Notes: generated by a model not told the origin, from the letters alone. DNA of 38,825 nt from REEB95 sp035632055 (GCA_035632055.1 DASQHO010000002.1:1-38825); one strand, 5' to 3'. Counted from the stretch's first letter, positions 1-8,130 are shown. A program made the numbers and translations.

Positions 1-64
1 AGAAGCTTTCGTTTTAGCCTGTAGCTTGCGCGCGGGCTTCGAGCGCGGGCGAAAGAGGGGATCG

Positions 65-718
65 ATGGCGGATTCGGCGCATTCGCATACGGCTGGCGGA
101 CACGCGCCGGGCGGTTCGCGACGCGACTTCCTGGTGATCGCCGGCAATGCGCTTCTGGGCGTCGGTGCCGCGTGCACGGTGTGGCCGCTGATTACAAGCA
201 TGAATCCGGCACGCGATGTGCTGGCGGCTGGCGCACCGATCGACGTCGATCTGTCGAGCTTGCAGCCGGGCCAGCAGGTTCTCGTGATTTGGCGCTCGCG
301 GCCGATCTTCATCGTCCACCGCACGCCCGCCGAGCTGAGCAAACTGCAATCGTCGAACGATACCAGCTTGCTGCGCGATCCGAATTCCGACGTGCTGCAA
401 CAGCCGCCTTACGCCACGAACTGGCATCGCTCGATCAAACCGGAGTATCTGGTGCTCGTCGGCATTTGCACCCATCTCGGCTGCATTCCCGAATTCACGC
501 CGCAACCAGGCGGCAGTCTCGGTCCGGCTTGGCCCGGCGGCTATTTCTGCCCGTGTCACGGTTCGCGCTATGATCTGTCCGGCCGTGTCTTCAGCGGTGT
601 GCCGGCGCCGTACAATCTGCCGGTGCCGCCGCATCATTTCATCAACGACACCACCGTCCGGATCGGCGAGAACCCGCCGAATTCGACATTCGATTTCGAT
701 TCGATCGAGCAGATCTGA
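65..718 (+). CDS. petA: Ubiquinol-cytochrome c reductase iron-sulfur subunit (Rieske protein)
   Basis: Rieske subunit of the cytochrome bc1 complex; its [2Fe-2S] cluster takes the first electron from ubiquinol at the Qo site and passes it to cytochrome c1. The 217-residue product has a twin-arginine motif (SRRDFL, 18-23) leading into one N-terminal membrane anchor (about 22-45), as expected for a Tat-exported, uncleaved Rieske protein. The cluster ligands lie in CTHLGC (135-140) and CPCHGS (162-167), which also supply the disulfide cysteines. The ATG at 65 is chosen because a purine-rich AGAGGGG lies just upstream; an in-frame TTG at 26 would add 13 basic residues with no ribosome binding site. 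First gene of petABC, 9 nt before petB. No convincing promoter is visible in the 64 nt upstream, so the operon may begin outside the window. Confidence 0.97.
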   Translation: MADSAHSHTAGGHAPGGSRRDFLVIAGNALLGVGAACTVWPLITSMNPARDVLAAGAPIDVDLSSLQPGQQVLVIWRSRPIFIVHRTPAELSKLQSSNDTSLLRDPNSDVLQQPPYATNWHRSIKPEYLVLVGICTHLGCIPEFTPQPGGSLGPAWPGGYFCPCHGSRYDLSGRVFSGVPAPYNLPVPPHHFINDTTVRIGENPPNSTFDFDSIEQI

Positions 719-727
719 GGCGGGGCC

Positions 728-1978
728 ATGGCGGTATCGCAGAACAAATTGGTGCAATGGATCGATCACCGCCTGCCGGTGTTCACCTATCTCGATCACG
801 AGCTGCACGAATATCCGACGCCGAAGAATCTGAACTACTGGTGGAATTTCGGTTCGCTCGCCGGCGTCATGCTGGTGATCATGATCGCAACCGGCATATT
901 CCTGGCGATGCAGTACGATCCCAACGCCGGCGACGCGTTCCAGTCGGTCGAGCGCATCATGCGCGAGGTCAACTACGGCTGGCTGATCCGCTACATTCAC
1001 ATGAACGGCGCGTCGTTCTTCTTCATTGTCGTCTACATCCATTTGTTCCGCGGTCTGTACTACGGCTCCTACAAGGCGCCGCGCGAACTGTTGTGGATGC
1101 TCGGTGTGGTCATCGTCCTGCTGATGATGGCGACCGCGTTCATGGGCTACGTGCTGCCATGGGGCCAGATGAGCTTCTGGGGCGCGACCGTCATCACCAA
1201 CCTGTTCTCGGCGATTCCCGGCGTCGGCAAAGATATCGTCACCTGGCTGTGGGGCGGTTTCGCGGTTGGCAATCCGACGCTCAACCGCTTCTTCGCGCTA
1301 CACTACCTGCTGCCGTTCGTGATTCTCGGTGTTGTGATTCTCCACATCCTGGCGCTGCACCAGCACGGCTCCAACAATCCGCTCGGCATCGACCGCAAAG
1401 GCCCTCAGGACAGCGTGCCGTTCCATCCGTATTACACCTACAAGGACATGTTCGGCCTGAGCGTGTTCCTGATCGCCTTCGCGATCGTCGTGTTTTATTT
1501 CCCCAATCTGCTGGCCGAACCGCAGAACTACATCCCGGCCAATCCGATGCAGACGCCGCCTGAGATCGTGCCGGATTGGTATTTGCTGCCGTTCTACGCC
1601 ATCCTGCGCTCGATCCCGAACAAGCTGCTCGGTGTCTGCGCGCTCTTCGGCGCGATCTTCATCCTGTTCGTCGTGCCTTGGCTCGACACCTCGAAGGTGC
1701 GCAGCGCTTATTTCCGGCCCGTCTACAAATGGGTGTTCTGGCTGCTGGTGATCGACGCGTTCGTGCTCGGCGATGTCGGCGCGCATCGGCCGGAAGGCTG
1801 GTGGATCGTGATCGGTCGCATCGGCACTTTCTATTACTTCTTCCACTTCATAGTGCTGATGCCGCTTATTGGCTGGTTCGAGCGGCCGTTGCCGCTGCCG
1901 CCGAGCATCGCCGAGGCCGTCTTGAAGAAACGCGGCGGGGCGCTTGCAGGCGCCGCCGCGACGCGGGCCAAGCCATGA
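728..1978 (+). CDS. petB: Cytochrome b subunit of the bc1 complex
   Basis: Membrane subunit carrying hemes bL and bH and forming the Qo and Qi quinone sites. The 416-residue protein shows the usual eight-helix pattern. Helix B carries its two heme histidines (in YIHMNGAS and VVYIHLFRG) and helix D its two (in FALHYLLPF and ALHQHGSNNPLG); the GYVLPWGQMSFWGA Qo segment is also present. The conserved Qo tetrapeptide, normally PEWY, reads PDWY here (282-285; codons ccg gat tgg tat starting at 1571), so the glutamate implicated in quinol oxidation is an aspartate. The C-terminus ends in a short Ala/Arg-rich tail. Its stop codon overlaps the petC start in ATGA (1975-1978), which indicates translational coupling. 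Confidence 0.97.
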   Translation: MAVSQNKLVQWIDHRLPVFTYLDHELHEYPTPKNLNYWWNFGSLAGVMLVIMIATGIFLAMQYDPNAGDAFQSVERIMREVNYGWLIRYIHMNGASFFFIVVYIHLFRGLYYGSYKAPRELLWMLGVVIVLLMMATAFMGYVLPWGQMSFWGATVITNLFSAIPGVGKDIVTWLWGGFAVGNPTLNRFFALHYLLPFVILGVVILHILALHQHGSNNPLGIDRKGPQDSVPFHPYYTYKDMFGLSVFLIAFAIVVFYFPNLLAEPQNYIPANPMQTPPEIVPDWYLLPFYAILRSIPNKLLGVCALFGAIFILFVVPWLDTSKVRSAYFRPVYKWVFWLLVIDAFVLGDVGAHRPEGWWIVIGRIGTFYYFFHFIVLMPLIGWFERPLPLPPSIAEAVLKKRGGALAGAAATRAKP

Positions 1979-2778
1979 AGCCGCGTCTCGTGATTCCGGC
2001 GCTGCTTGCAGGCGTGGTGGCCGCCGCCGCGGTGTTGGCGCAACCGGCCCAGCCGGCCCGCGCACAGGCCGATGAAGCGATGCCGGCGTTGCCCAACGTT
2101 TCGTGGTCGTTCGAAGGGCCGTTCGGCACCTTCGACCGCGCCGCCTTGCAGCGCGGCTTCCAGATTTACAGCCAAGTGTGCTCGGCCTGTCATTCGATGG
2201 ATTTGCTGACCTACGACGATCTCGCCGGACCCGAGGCTCTCGGCTACAGCGAGGAGCAGGTCAAGGCGATCGCGGCACAGAAACAAGTCGCCGATATCGA
2301 CAAGAATGGCCAGCCGATCCAGCGTCCGGCGCGGCCGTCGGACCATTTCGTTGCGCCGTTTGCCAACGAGGCCGCTGCGGCTGCCGCCAATGGCGGCAAG
2401 GCGCCGCCCGATCTGTCGGACATCATCAAGGCGCGGGAAGGCGGCGCGCGTTACGTCTATGGGATCCTCACCGGCTTCGGTGAACCGCCAAAGGGGTTCC
2501 AGATGCCGCCGAGCGGCGGCAACTACAACCTCTACTTCCCCGGCCATGTGATCGCGATGCCGCAGCCGCTGCAGGACGATTCGGTGCAGTACGCCGACGG
2601 CACCAAGGCGACGCTGCAGCAGGAGGCACACGACGTCGTGACCTTCCTGACCTGGGCCTCGGAACCGACGATGGAACAGCGTAAGCGCACTGGCGCCAAG
2701 GTCGTGCTGTTCCTGCTCGCGATGACCGGCGTGCTGTACGGCGCCAAGCGCCGCGTCTGGTCCGACGTCGAGCACTGA
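1975..2778 (+). CDS. petC: Cytochrome c1 subunit of the bc1 complex
   Basis: Membrane-anchored c-type cytochrome that takes electrons from the Rieske protein and passes them to a soluble or membrane cytochrome c. The 267-residue precursor has a Sec signal peptide (about 1-31, ending near ARAQA), one heme-binding CSACH motif (69-73), and a methionine in VIAMPQPL (Met195) that fits the sixth heme ligand of the family. A C-terminal transmembrane anchor (KVVLFLLAMTGVLYG) is followed by the basic stop-transfer segment AKRRVW. The start at 1975 overlaps the petB stop by 4 nt; longer in-frame extensions would run deep into petB and are not credible. Last gene of petABC; 61 nt separate it from mtnP, with no clear terminator. 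Confidence 0.96.
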   Translation: MKPRLVIPALLAGVVAAAAVLAQPAQPARAQADEAMPALPNVSWSFEGPFGTFDRAALQRGFQIYSQVCSACHSMDLLTYDDLAGPEALGYSEEQVKAIAAQKQVADIDKNGQPIQRPARPSDHFVAPFANEAAAAAANGGKAPPDLSDIIKAREGGARYVYGILTGFGEPPKGFQMPPSGGNYNLYFPGHVIAMPQPLQDDSVQYADGTKATLQQEAHDVVTFLTWASEPTMEQRKRTGAKVVLFLLAMTGVLYGAKRRVWSDVEH

Positions 2779-2839
2779 TTCGGGTTGTCGCCGCGCCGCC
2801 GGACTGGTTGACTGCGCTCCGGACTTCGGGGGAGTTGCG

Positions 2840-3742
2840 ATGACCGGGCGCGTCATCGGTATCATCGGCGGCAGCGGCCTTTACCAGATCGAGGGCATGA
2901 CTAGTGTCGCTTGGCGGCGGCTCAAATCGCCCTTCGGCCAGCCATCCGACGCGTTGTGCTTCGGGCGGCTCGGCGATATCGAGCTCGTCTTCCTGCCGCG
3001 GCATGGCCGCGGCCATCCGATCCCGCCGGGCGAGATCAACTACCGGGCCAATATCGACGTGCTGAAACGCGCCGGCGTCACCGATCTGATCTCGCTGTCG
3101 GCAGCCGGCTCATTCCGCGAAAATCTGCCACCCGGCACCTTCGTCCTCGCCGATCAATTCATCGACCGCACCCACAGCCGCAACAGCAGCTTCTTCGGCA
3201 CCGGCTGCGTTGCGCATATCTCGATGGCGCATCCGGTATGTGGCCGGCTCGGCGGCCATCTCGCCGCGGCGGGCAATGCTGCCGCGGTCAAGATGGTTCG
3301 CGGCGGCACGTACCTGGTAATGCAAGGTCCGCAATTCTCAACCCTGGCCGAAAGCCGGCTCTATCGTCATTGGGGCTGCGACGTCATCGGCATGACCAAC
3401 CTGCCGGAGGCCAAGCTCGCCCGCGAAGCCGAGATTTGCTACGCCACCGTGGCGATGGTGACCGATTTCGATTGCTGGCACCCAGATCACGATCACGTCA
3501 CGGTCGACATGATCGTCGCCACGCTGCTCGCCAACGCCGACAAGGCCAAGGCGTTGGTCAAGGCGGTGATTCCACTGATTGCGCGTGACGGAGCGGGCTG
3601 TCCGCAGGGCTGCGACCATGCACTCGACAATGCGCTGATCACCGCGCCGGAAAAACGCGATCCCAGACTGCTGAAGAAGCTCGATGCCATTGCCGGCCGC
3701 ATCTTGCGTCCGGCGGGCAAGGGCAAAAAGCGCAAGGCGTGA
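2840..3742 (+). CDS. mtnP: S-methyl-5'-thioadenosine phosphorylase
   Basis: Cleaves methylthioadenosine with phosphate to adenine and 5-methylthioribose-1-phosphate, the first step of methionine salvage in the cytoplasm. The 300-residue protein has the N-terminal phosphate-binding GIIGGSGLY, the RHGRGH segment, GPQFSTLAESRLYRHWGCD and the substrate-binding GMTNLPEAKLAREAEICYA, matching the MTAP/PNP-II family. The ATG at 2840 has a GGGGGAG purine run about 8 nt upstream. The C-terminus is a lysine-rich tail. Four nucleotides separate it from mtnA, whose enzyme uses its product, so the two form a salvage operon. The rest of the pathway (mtnB, mtnC, mtnD or a shunt) is not in the window. Confidence 0.95.
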   Translation: MTGRVIGIIGGSGLYQIEGMTSVAWRRLKSPFGQPSDALCFGRLGDIELVFLPRHGRGHPIPPGEINYRANIDVLKRAGVTDLISLSAAGSFRENLPPGTFVLADQFIDRTHSRNSSFFGTGCVAHISMAHPVCGRLGGHLAAAGNAAAVKMVRGGTYLVMQGPQFSTLAESRLYRHWGCDVIGMTNLPEAKLAREAEICYATVAMVTDFDCWHPDHDHVTVDMIVATLLANADKAKALVKAVIPLIARDGAGCPQGCDHALDNALITAPEKRDPRLLKKLDAIAGRILRPAGKGKKRKA

Positions 3743-3746
3743 GCCG

Positions 3747-4853
3747 ATGAAAGTCGCGGGCCAGGCGATGCGAAGCATCTGGCTCGACGCCGACGGCGCC
3801 GGCGTCGGCATCATCGACCAAACCCGCCTTCCGTTCGAACTACGCACCCTGCGGCTGATCACCGTCGACGAGGTAGCGCATGCGATCCGTGCCATGCTGG
3901 TACGCGGGGCGCCGCTCATCGGCGCGACGGCGGCTTACGGCATGGCGCTCGCCATGCGTGCAGATCCGAGCGATGCGGCGATCGCGCAGGCAGCCGGCAT
4001 GCTGTTGGCGACGCGGCCGACCGCGGTCAATCTGCGCTGGGCCGTCGAGGATATGCGCACGCTCTTGCAGCAATTGCCGGCCGAACGCCGCGCCGCGGCG
4101 GCCTATCGCCGCGCCGGCGAGATCGCCGAGGCCGACGTGGCCATGAACCGCGCGATCGCCGGCCACGGCCTGCCGCTGATCCGCCATGCGCTGGCGCGCA
4201 AAGGCGGCAAGACGCCGGTCGAGATTCTCACCCATTGCAACGCCGGCTGGCTCGCGACAGTTGATTGGGGCACGGCGCTGGCGCCGATTTACCTCGCACA
4301 CGACGAAGGCGTGAAGTTGCACGTCTGGGTGGACGAGACGCGGCCGCGCAACCAGGGTGCCAGCCTGACCGCCTGGGAGCTCGGCCAGCACGGCGTGCCG
4401 CATACCGTGATTGCCGATAATGTTGGCGGCCATTTGATGCAGCATGGCAAGGTCGATCTCTGCATTGTCGGCACCGACCGCACGACCGCAACCGGCGACG
4501 TTGCCAACAAGATCGGCACTTATCTCAAGGCGCTGGCGGCGCACGACAACGGCGTGCCGTTTTACGTTGCGCTGCCATCACCGACGATTGACTGGACGCT
4601 GAGCAACGGCCGCACGATTCCAATCGAGGAGCGCAATGCCGACGAGGTCGCCGAGATTTCCGGCCGGCTTGGCTCGGGCGAGGTGACGCGGGTGCGCGTC
4701 ATCCCAGACGGAAGCCCGGCCGCCAACTATGCGTTCGACGTCACGCCGGCGGAATACGTCACTGGACTCATCACCGAGCGCGGCGTCTGTCCGGCGTCGC
4801 GCGACGGGTTGCTATCACTCTTCCCCGAACAAAAGGCCGCACGTTCGGGCTGA
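3747..4853 (+). CDS. mtnA: S-methyl-5-thioribose-1-phosphate isomerase
   Basis: Isomerises methylthioribose-1-phosphate to methylthioribulose-1-phosphate in methionine salvage. The 368-residue protein belongs to the eIF2B-alpha/MtnA family: RGAPLIGATAAYG near the N-terminus, the catalytic cysteine in THCNAGWLATVDWGTALAP, and the aspartate in GTDRTTATGDVANKIGTY. I chose the ATG at 3747, four bases after the mtnP stop; an upstream in-frame ATG at 3684 lies inside mtnP and would add a non-homologous tail. The TGA at 4851-4853 directly abuts the stop codon of the convergent hydrolase gene, leaving no intergenic base. A 7-bp inverted repeat lies in the last coding bases. Confidence 0.95.
   Translation: MKVAGQAMRSIWLDADGAGVGIIDQTRLPFELRTLRLITVDEVAHAIRAMLVRGAPLIGATAAYGMALAMRADPSDAAIAQAAGMLLATRPTAVNLRWAVEDMRTLLQQLPAERRAAAAYRRAGEIAEADVAMNRAIAGHGLPLIRHALARKGGKTPVEILTHCNAGWLATVDWGTALAPIYLAHDEGVKLHVWVDETRPRNQGASLTAWELGQHGVPHTVIADNVGGHLMQHGKVDLCIVGTDRTTATGDVANKIGTYLKALAAHDNGVPFYVALPSPTIDWTLSNGRTIPIEERNADEVAEISGRLGSGEVTRVRVIPDGSPAANYAFDVTPAEYVTGLITERGVCPASRDGLLSLFPEQKAARSG
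4824..4849. other. Inverted repeat inside the 3' end of mtnA
   Basis: CCCGAAC (4824-4830) and GTTCGGG (4843-4849) form a perfect 7-bp stem with a 12-nt loop, ending one base before the mtnA stop codon. Because the convergent gene starts its stop codon at 4854, this is the only place a 3'-end hairpin for either transcript could sit close to the junction. There is no T-run on either side, so it is not a classical intrinsic terminator. Confidence 0.4.
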
Positions 4854-5522
4854 TCATCCGATATGCTGCTTAAAGAAGGCGGTGGTGCGCTGCAGCGCTT
4901 GCTCGTGCGCCGTCTTGTCGAAGGAGCCGCGCTCATCACACGAAAAGCCGTGGCCGGCGCCGTAGACGTAAATCGGTACCTCGGCGCGCGCCTGCTTGAC
5001 CTTCTCGACGTCGCTCATCGGGATGGACTGATCCTTGTCGCCGAAATGCAGGATGATCGGGATTTTCGGTTTTTCGCCGGCGTGAGCAGCGATCATGCCG
5101 CCGTAATAGCCAACCGCGGCGGTGGCGCCGCTGAGCCGCGTCGCCGCCAAAAAGGCGAGCGAGCCGCCCCAGCAATAGCCGACAACGCCGACCTTGCCGA
5201 ACTGCTTGGCGTAGTCAATCGCGGCCTGCACGTCGGCGAGTGAACCGTCCATCGGCACTTTCTCGCGCAGCGCACGGCCCTTGGCGATGCTTTCAGGGTC
5301 GTAGCCGAGATCGACGCCCCGCTGGACGCGGTCGAACAGCGCCGGCGCCACCGCGGCATAGCCCATCGCCGCGAAGCGGTCGGCGACGTTGCGGATGTGA
5401 TGGTTGGCGCCGAAGATTTCCTGGATCACCACCAGGGCGCCTTTCGGCTTGCCGGCGGGCGTCGCCACGTAGGCGTCGAGTTTGTGTCCGTCCTTGGCGG
5501 TGAGCGAAACCGTCTGACCCAT
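4854..5522 (-). CDS. Dienelactone hydrolase family protein
   Basis: Alpha/beta hydrolase of the dienelactone hydrolase (DLH) family, 222 residues, cytoplasmic. The family triad is visible: nucleophile Cys117 in GYCWGG, Asp164 in GDKDQSIP and His191 in GAGHGF. Glu35 in QEIFG matches the residue that gates the cysteine in DLH. Carboxymethylenebutenolidase activity is the family archetype, but many chromosomal members outside catechol operons have unknown substrates, and no aromatic degradation genes lie nearby. The ATG at 5522 has a strong GGGAGG ribosome binding site (complement of 5531-5536). It lies 58 nt downstream of ychF on the same strand and may be read from that operon or from its own candidate promoter. 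Confidence 0.9.
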   Translation of the reverse strand: MGQTVSLTAKDGHKLDAYVATPAGKPKGALVVIQEIFGANHHIRNVADRFAAMGYAAVAPALFDRVQRGVDLGYDPESIAKGRALREKVPMDGSLADVQAAIDYAKQFGKVGVVGYCWGGSLAFLAATRLSGATAAVGYYGGMIAAHAGEKPKIPIILHFGDKDQSIPMSDVEKVKQARAEVPIYVYGAGHGFSCDERGSFDKTAHEQALQRTTAFFKQHIG

Positions 5523-5530
5523 CGTGCATG

Positions 5531-5560
5531 CCTCCCGATTTTTATCGGCTCGCGACTATA
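5531..5560 (-). promoter_or_regulatory. Candidate -10 and SD-adjacent hairpin of the DLH gene
   Basis: On the minus strand a TATAGT (complement of 5555-5560) resembles a -10 box; no good -35 is visible. A CCGAT-AAAA-ATCGG hairpin (5535-5548) sits at the predicted transcript start, and its 3' arm shares two bases with the GGGAGG ribosome binding site (5531-5536). A 5' end hairpin of this kind may stabilise the message or tune initiation. Confidence 0.35.
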
Positions 5561-5580
5561 GGCGGCGGCAGCTGGAGCCG

Positions 5581-6681
5581 CTAGAGGTTGAACCTGATGT
5601 GCAGGATGTCGCCGTCGGCGATGATATATTCGGCGCCTTCAATTCGCAGCTTGCCGGCGTCCTTGGCGCCCTGCTCACCGCCACACGCGACATAGTCATC
5701 GTAGGCGATGACCTCGGCGCGGATGAAGCCTTTCTCGAAGTCGGTGTGGATGGCGCCCGCGGCTTCCGGCGCCTTGGCGTCTTTGCGCACTGTCCAGGCA
5801 TGTGCCTCTTTGGGGCCGACGGTGAAGAAGGTGACGAGGTCGAGCAGCGCGTAGCCGGCGCGGATGACGCGGGCGAGGCCAGTTTCTTTGAGGCCGAGGC
5901 TTTCAAGAAAGGCGCGGCGTTCCTCCGCATCAGCGAGCTGCGCGACTTCGGCCTCGATCGCCGCCGAAATCACCACGCTCTGCGCGCCCTGCCGCTTCGC
6001 ATAGTCGGCGACCCGTTGCGATTGGGCGTTGCCCTTGGCGGCCGCGGCTTCTTCGACATTGGCGATGTAGAGCACCGGCTTGGCGGTCAGCAGCTGCAGA
6101 GACTTAAGCGCCGGCTTGAGCTCGGCCGGCACGACGACCGTGCGCGCGGGCTTGCCGTCCTTGAGCGCCGCCAGCACCGGCTCGATGACGTTCATTTCCG
6201 CCTTGGCGTCCTTGTCGTCGCCGCGCACGCGTTTCTCGGCGGCGATGCGCCGCTTCTCGAGGCTTTCGAGGTCGGCGAGCATCAGCTCGGTCTCGATGGT
6301 CTCGGCGTCGCGGATCGGATCGACAGAGCCTTCAACGTGCGTGACATTGGCGTCCTCGAAGCAGCGCAGCACTTGCGCGACCGCGTCGACAGCACGGATA
6401 TGCGACAGGAACTGGTTGCCGAGGCCTTCACCCTTGCTGGCGCCGCGCACCAGGCCGGCGATATCGACGAATTCGAGCTGAGTCGGCACGATCTTGGCCG
6501 ACTGAGCGATCGCTGCCAGCGTATCGAGACGCGGATCGGGCACTGCGACACGGCCGACATTGGGCTCGATGGTACAAAACGGATAGTTTGCCGCCTCGGC
6601 CGCCTGGGTCGCGGTCAGCGCGTTGAACAGAGTCGACTTGCCGACATTGGGCAAGCCGACGATGCCGCAATTGAATCCCAT
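5581..6681 (-). CDS. ychF: Redox-regulated ATPase/GTPase YchF (Obg family)
   Basis: Universally conserved P-loop NTPase that binds ribosomes and prefers ATP; linked to translation and oxidative stress responses. The 366-residue protein has G1 GLPNVGKS (9-16), G3 DIAGL (73-77), and NVEE (208-211) in place of the NKxD motif of true GTPases, which is the hallmark of YchF and explains its ATP preference. A coiled-coil-like insertion lies between (about 125-165), and a C-terminal TGS domain starts at about residue 280. The start at 6681 is 1 nt after the pth stop codon, a pairing found in many bacteria, so the two are translationally coupled. Last of the prs-rplY-pth-ychF series. Confidence 0.97.
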   Translation of the reverse strand: MGFNCGIVGLPNVGKSTLFNALTATQAAEAANYPFCTIEPNVGRVAVPDPRLDTLAAIAQSAKIVPTQLEFVDIAGLVRGASKGEGLGNQFLSHIRAVDAVAQVLRCFEDANVTHVEGSVDPIRDAETIETELMLADLESLEKRRIAAEKRVRGDDKDAKAEMNVIEPVLAALKDGKPARTVVVPAELKPALKSLQLLTAKPVLYIANVEEAAAAKGNAQSQRVADYAKRQGAQSVVISAAIEAEVAQLADAEERRAFLESLGLKETGLARVIRAGYALLDLVTFFTVGPKEAHAWTVRKDAKAPEAAGAIHTDFEKGFIRAEVIAYDDYVACGGEQGAKDAGKLRIEGAEYIIADGDILHIRFNL

Positions 6682-6682
6682 G

Positions 6683-7279
6683 CTATTTCCCGGCGGACGG
6701 CTCTTTGCGATTGGGCTTGAGGATCAGCGCCACTCTGGTGGTGAAGGTGCCGGCGCCGTCGGCGATTAGAACCGGAAACGCGTCGGCGATGGCGCCTATC
6801 AGCGGCGGCAGCCACGCCTGGTCCTCGGCGGAAAAATTCTGCAGCACGTAAGGCTCGACCAGCTCCTTGACGCCGGGATGGCCGATACCGATCCGTATCC
6901 GCCAATAGTCGTCGCCGAGCTGCGCGTCGATCGAACGCAAGCCGTTGTGTCCCGCCGCGCCTCCACCCTGTTTTACGCGCAACTTGCCGGGCTCGAGGTC
7001 GATTTCGTCGTGAATAACGGCGAGCTCGCCGACCGGAATCTTATAGAAGCGTGCCGCCTCTGCGACGCTCTCGCCCGACGCGTTCATGAAAGTCTGCGGT
7101 TTAAGCAGGTAAAGGCGCTTGCCGCCCAACGCACCTTCGGCGAGCAGGCCCTGGAACTTGGCGCGCCATGGGCCGAAGGCGTGTCGGCGATGGATCGCAT
7201 CGGCCGTTACGAAGCCGACATTGTGGCGCGTGCGCTCGTAACGGGCTCCGGGGTTGCCCAGCCCGACGATAAGCCGCAT
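6683..7279 (-). CDS. pth: Peptidyl-tRNA hydrolase
   Basis: Releases tRNA from peptidyl-tRNAs that drop off the ribosome. The 198-residue protein has the GLGNPGARYERTRHNVGF signature with Asn9 and the catalytic His19, the HDEIDLEPG segment with the conserved Asp, and GHNGLRSI with the second conserved Asn. The C-terminus is a short basic tail. It begins 12 nt after the rplY stop and ends 1 nt before ychF, so it belongs to the prs-rplY-pth-ychF translation-quality operon. No anomaly seen. Confidence 0.97.
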   Translation of the reverse strand: MRLIVGLGNPGARYERTRHNVGFVTADAIHRRHAFGPWRAKFQGLLAEGALGGKRLYLLKPQTFMNASGESVAEAARFYKIPVGELAVIHDEIDLEPGKLRVKQGGGAAGHNGLRSIDAQLGDDYWRIRIGIGHPGVKELVEPYVLQNFSAEDQAWLPPLIGAIADAFPVLIADGAGTFTTRVALILKPNRKEPSAGK

Positions 7280-7291
7280 CGCCGTTTCCGG

Positions 7292-8116
7292 TTACTTCTT
7301 GGGCGGCTGGCCCGCCGGCGCCTTGGGTGCGGCGCCTGCGCCCGCTGCCGGCTTGGCGCCCGCTGCCGGTGCGGCACCTGCTGCCGGCGTGGCTCCTGGC
7401 GCGGCGCCTGCCGCGGCACCCGGCGCACCGGGTGCTGCACCCGGCGCAGCGCCAGCTTCGCCTTCTGCCGGCACGCCGGCTTCGGCTGCTGCTGCCGCCG
7501 CCGCGGCTGCTGCGGCCGCTGCCGCTGCGGCTGCCGCGGCCTCTTCGCGCACCGCTGTCGGAGAGGTCACCGATGCGACGGTGAAGTTGCGCGCCAGCGT
7601 CGGCTTGACGCCTTCCGGCAGCTTGACCTGGTTGATGTGGACGCTGTCGCCGATTTCGAGGCCGTCGAGATCGACCGTGATCTCGCTCGGAATCTTTTCG
7701 GCCGGGCAGAGCATCTCGATTTCGTGGCGCACGACGTTGAGGATGCCGCCGCGGCGGATGCCGGGCGATGCCTCGGCGTTGAGGAAGCGCACCGGGACAT
7801 TGACCCGGATGCGGGTGCCAGCGGTGACGCGCAGCAGGTCGACATGCACCGGCCGATCGGTGACCGGATCGAGCTGGACCTCGCGCGGCAGTGCGCGGAC
7901 TTTGGCACCATCGAGATCGACGTCGATCAGTCGCGCGAAGAAGCCCGGCTTTACCAGCTCGTGGCTCAGTTGCTGCGGATCGACCGAGATCATCGTCGGC
8001 GGCTTGCCCTCGGCATAGATCACGCCGGGCACGCGGCCCTCGCGGCGTACGGCACGGGCCGGCCCGCGGCCGGCGCCGGCTCGCCCCTTGGCGCTCAAAG
8101 TGATCAACTCGGCCAT
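7292..8116 (-). CDS. rplY: 50S ribosomal protein L25 (Ctc form) with long Ala-rich tail
   Basis: 5S rRNA-binding protein of the large subunit, long (Ctc/TL5) form. Residues 1 to about 95 are the L25 5S-binding domain (GRVPGVIY) and about 96-190 the TL5 C-terminal domain. These are followed by an unusual low-complexity tail of about 85 residues made of Ala, Gly, Pro and a few Lys, including 19 consecutive alanines (7484-7540) encoded by mixed synonymous codons. Charged lysines close the tail. I prefer the ATG at 8116 over the GTG at 8119 because AAGGAG lies at a better 7-8 nt spacing. 274 residues against roughly 190-230 for typical alphaproteobacterial members. It starts 14 nt after prs and is 12 nt before pth. 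Confidence 0.95.
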   Translation of the reverse strand: MAELITLSAKGRAGAGRGPARAVRREGRVPGVIYAEGKPPTMISVDPQQLSHELVKPGFFARLIDVDLDGAKVRALPREVQLDPVTDRPVHVDLLRVTAGTRIRVNVPVRFLNAEASPGIRRGGILNVVRHEIEMLCPAEKIPSEITVDLDGLEIGDSVHINQVKLPEGVKPTLARNFTVASVTSPTAVREEAAAAAAAAAAAAAAAAAAAEAGVPAEGEAGAAPGAAPGAPGAAAGAAPGATPAAGAAPAAGAKPAAGAGAAPKAPAGQPPKK

Positions 8117-8130
8117 CACAAAACTCCTTG

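Noticed and set aside
2779..2839. Possible terminator between petC and mtnP
   Set aside because: Only short imperfect GC complementarity and no T-run; no usable hairpin identified.
5524..6720. A 398-codon open frame on the plus strand opposite ychF
   Set aside because: ychF is intact with all motifs; the opposite frame is a GC-driven shadow with Arg/Asp/Gly/Leu bias and no recognisable domain.
7484..7540. Possible triplet microsatellite in rplY
   Set aside because: The 19 alanine codons are a mix of GCA, GCC and GCG in irregular order, so it is not a simple slippage-prone DNA repeat.
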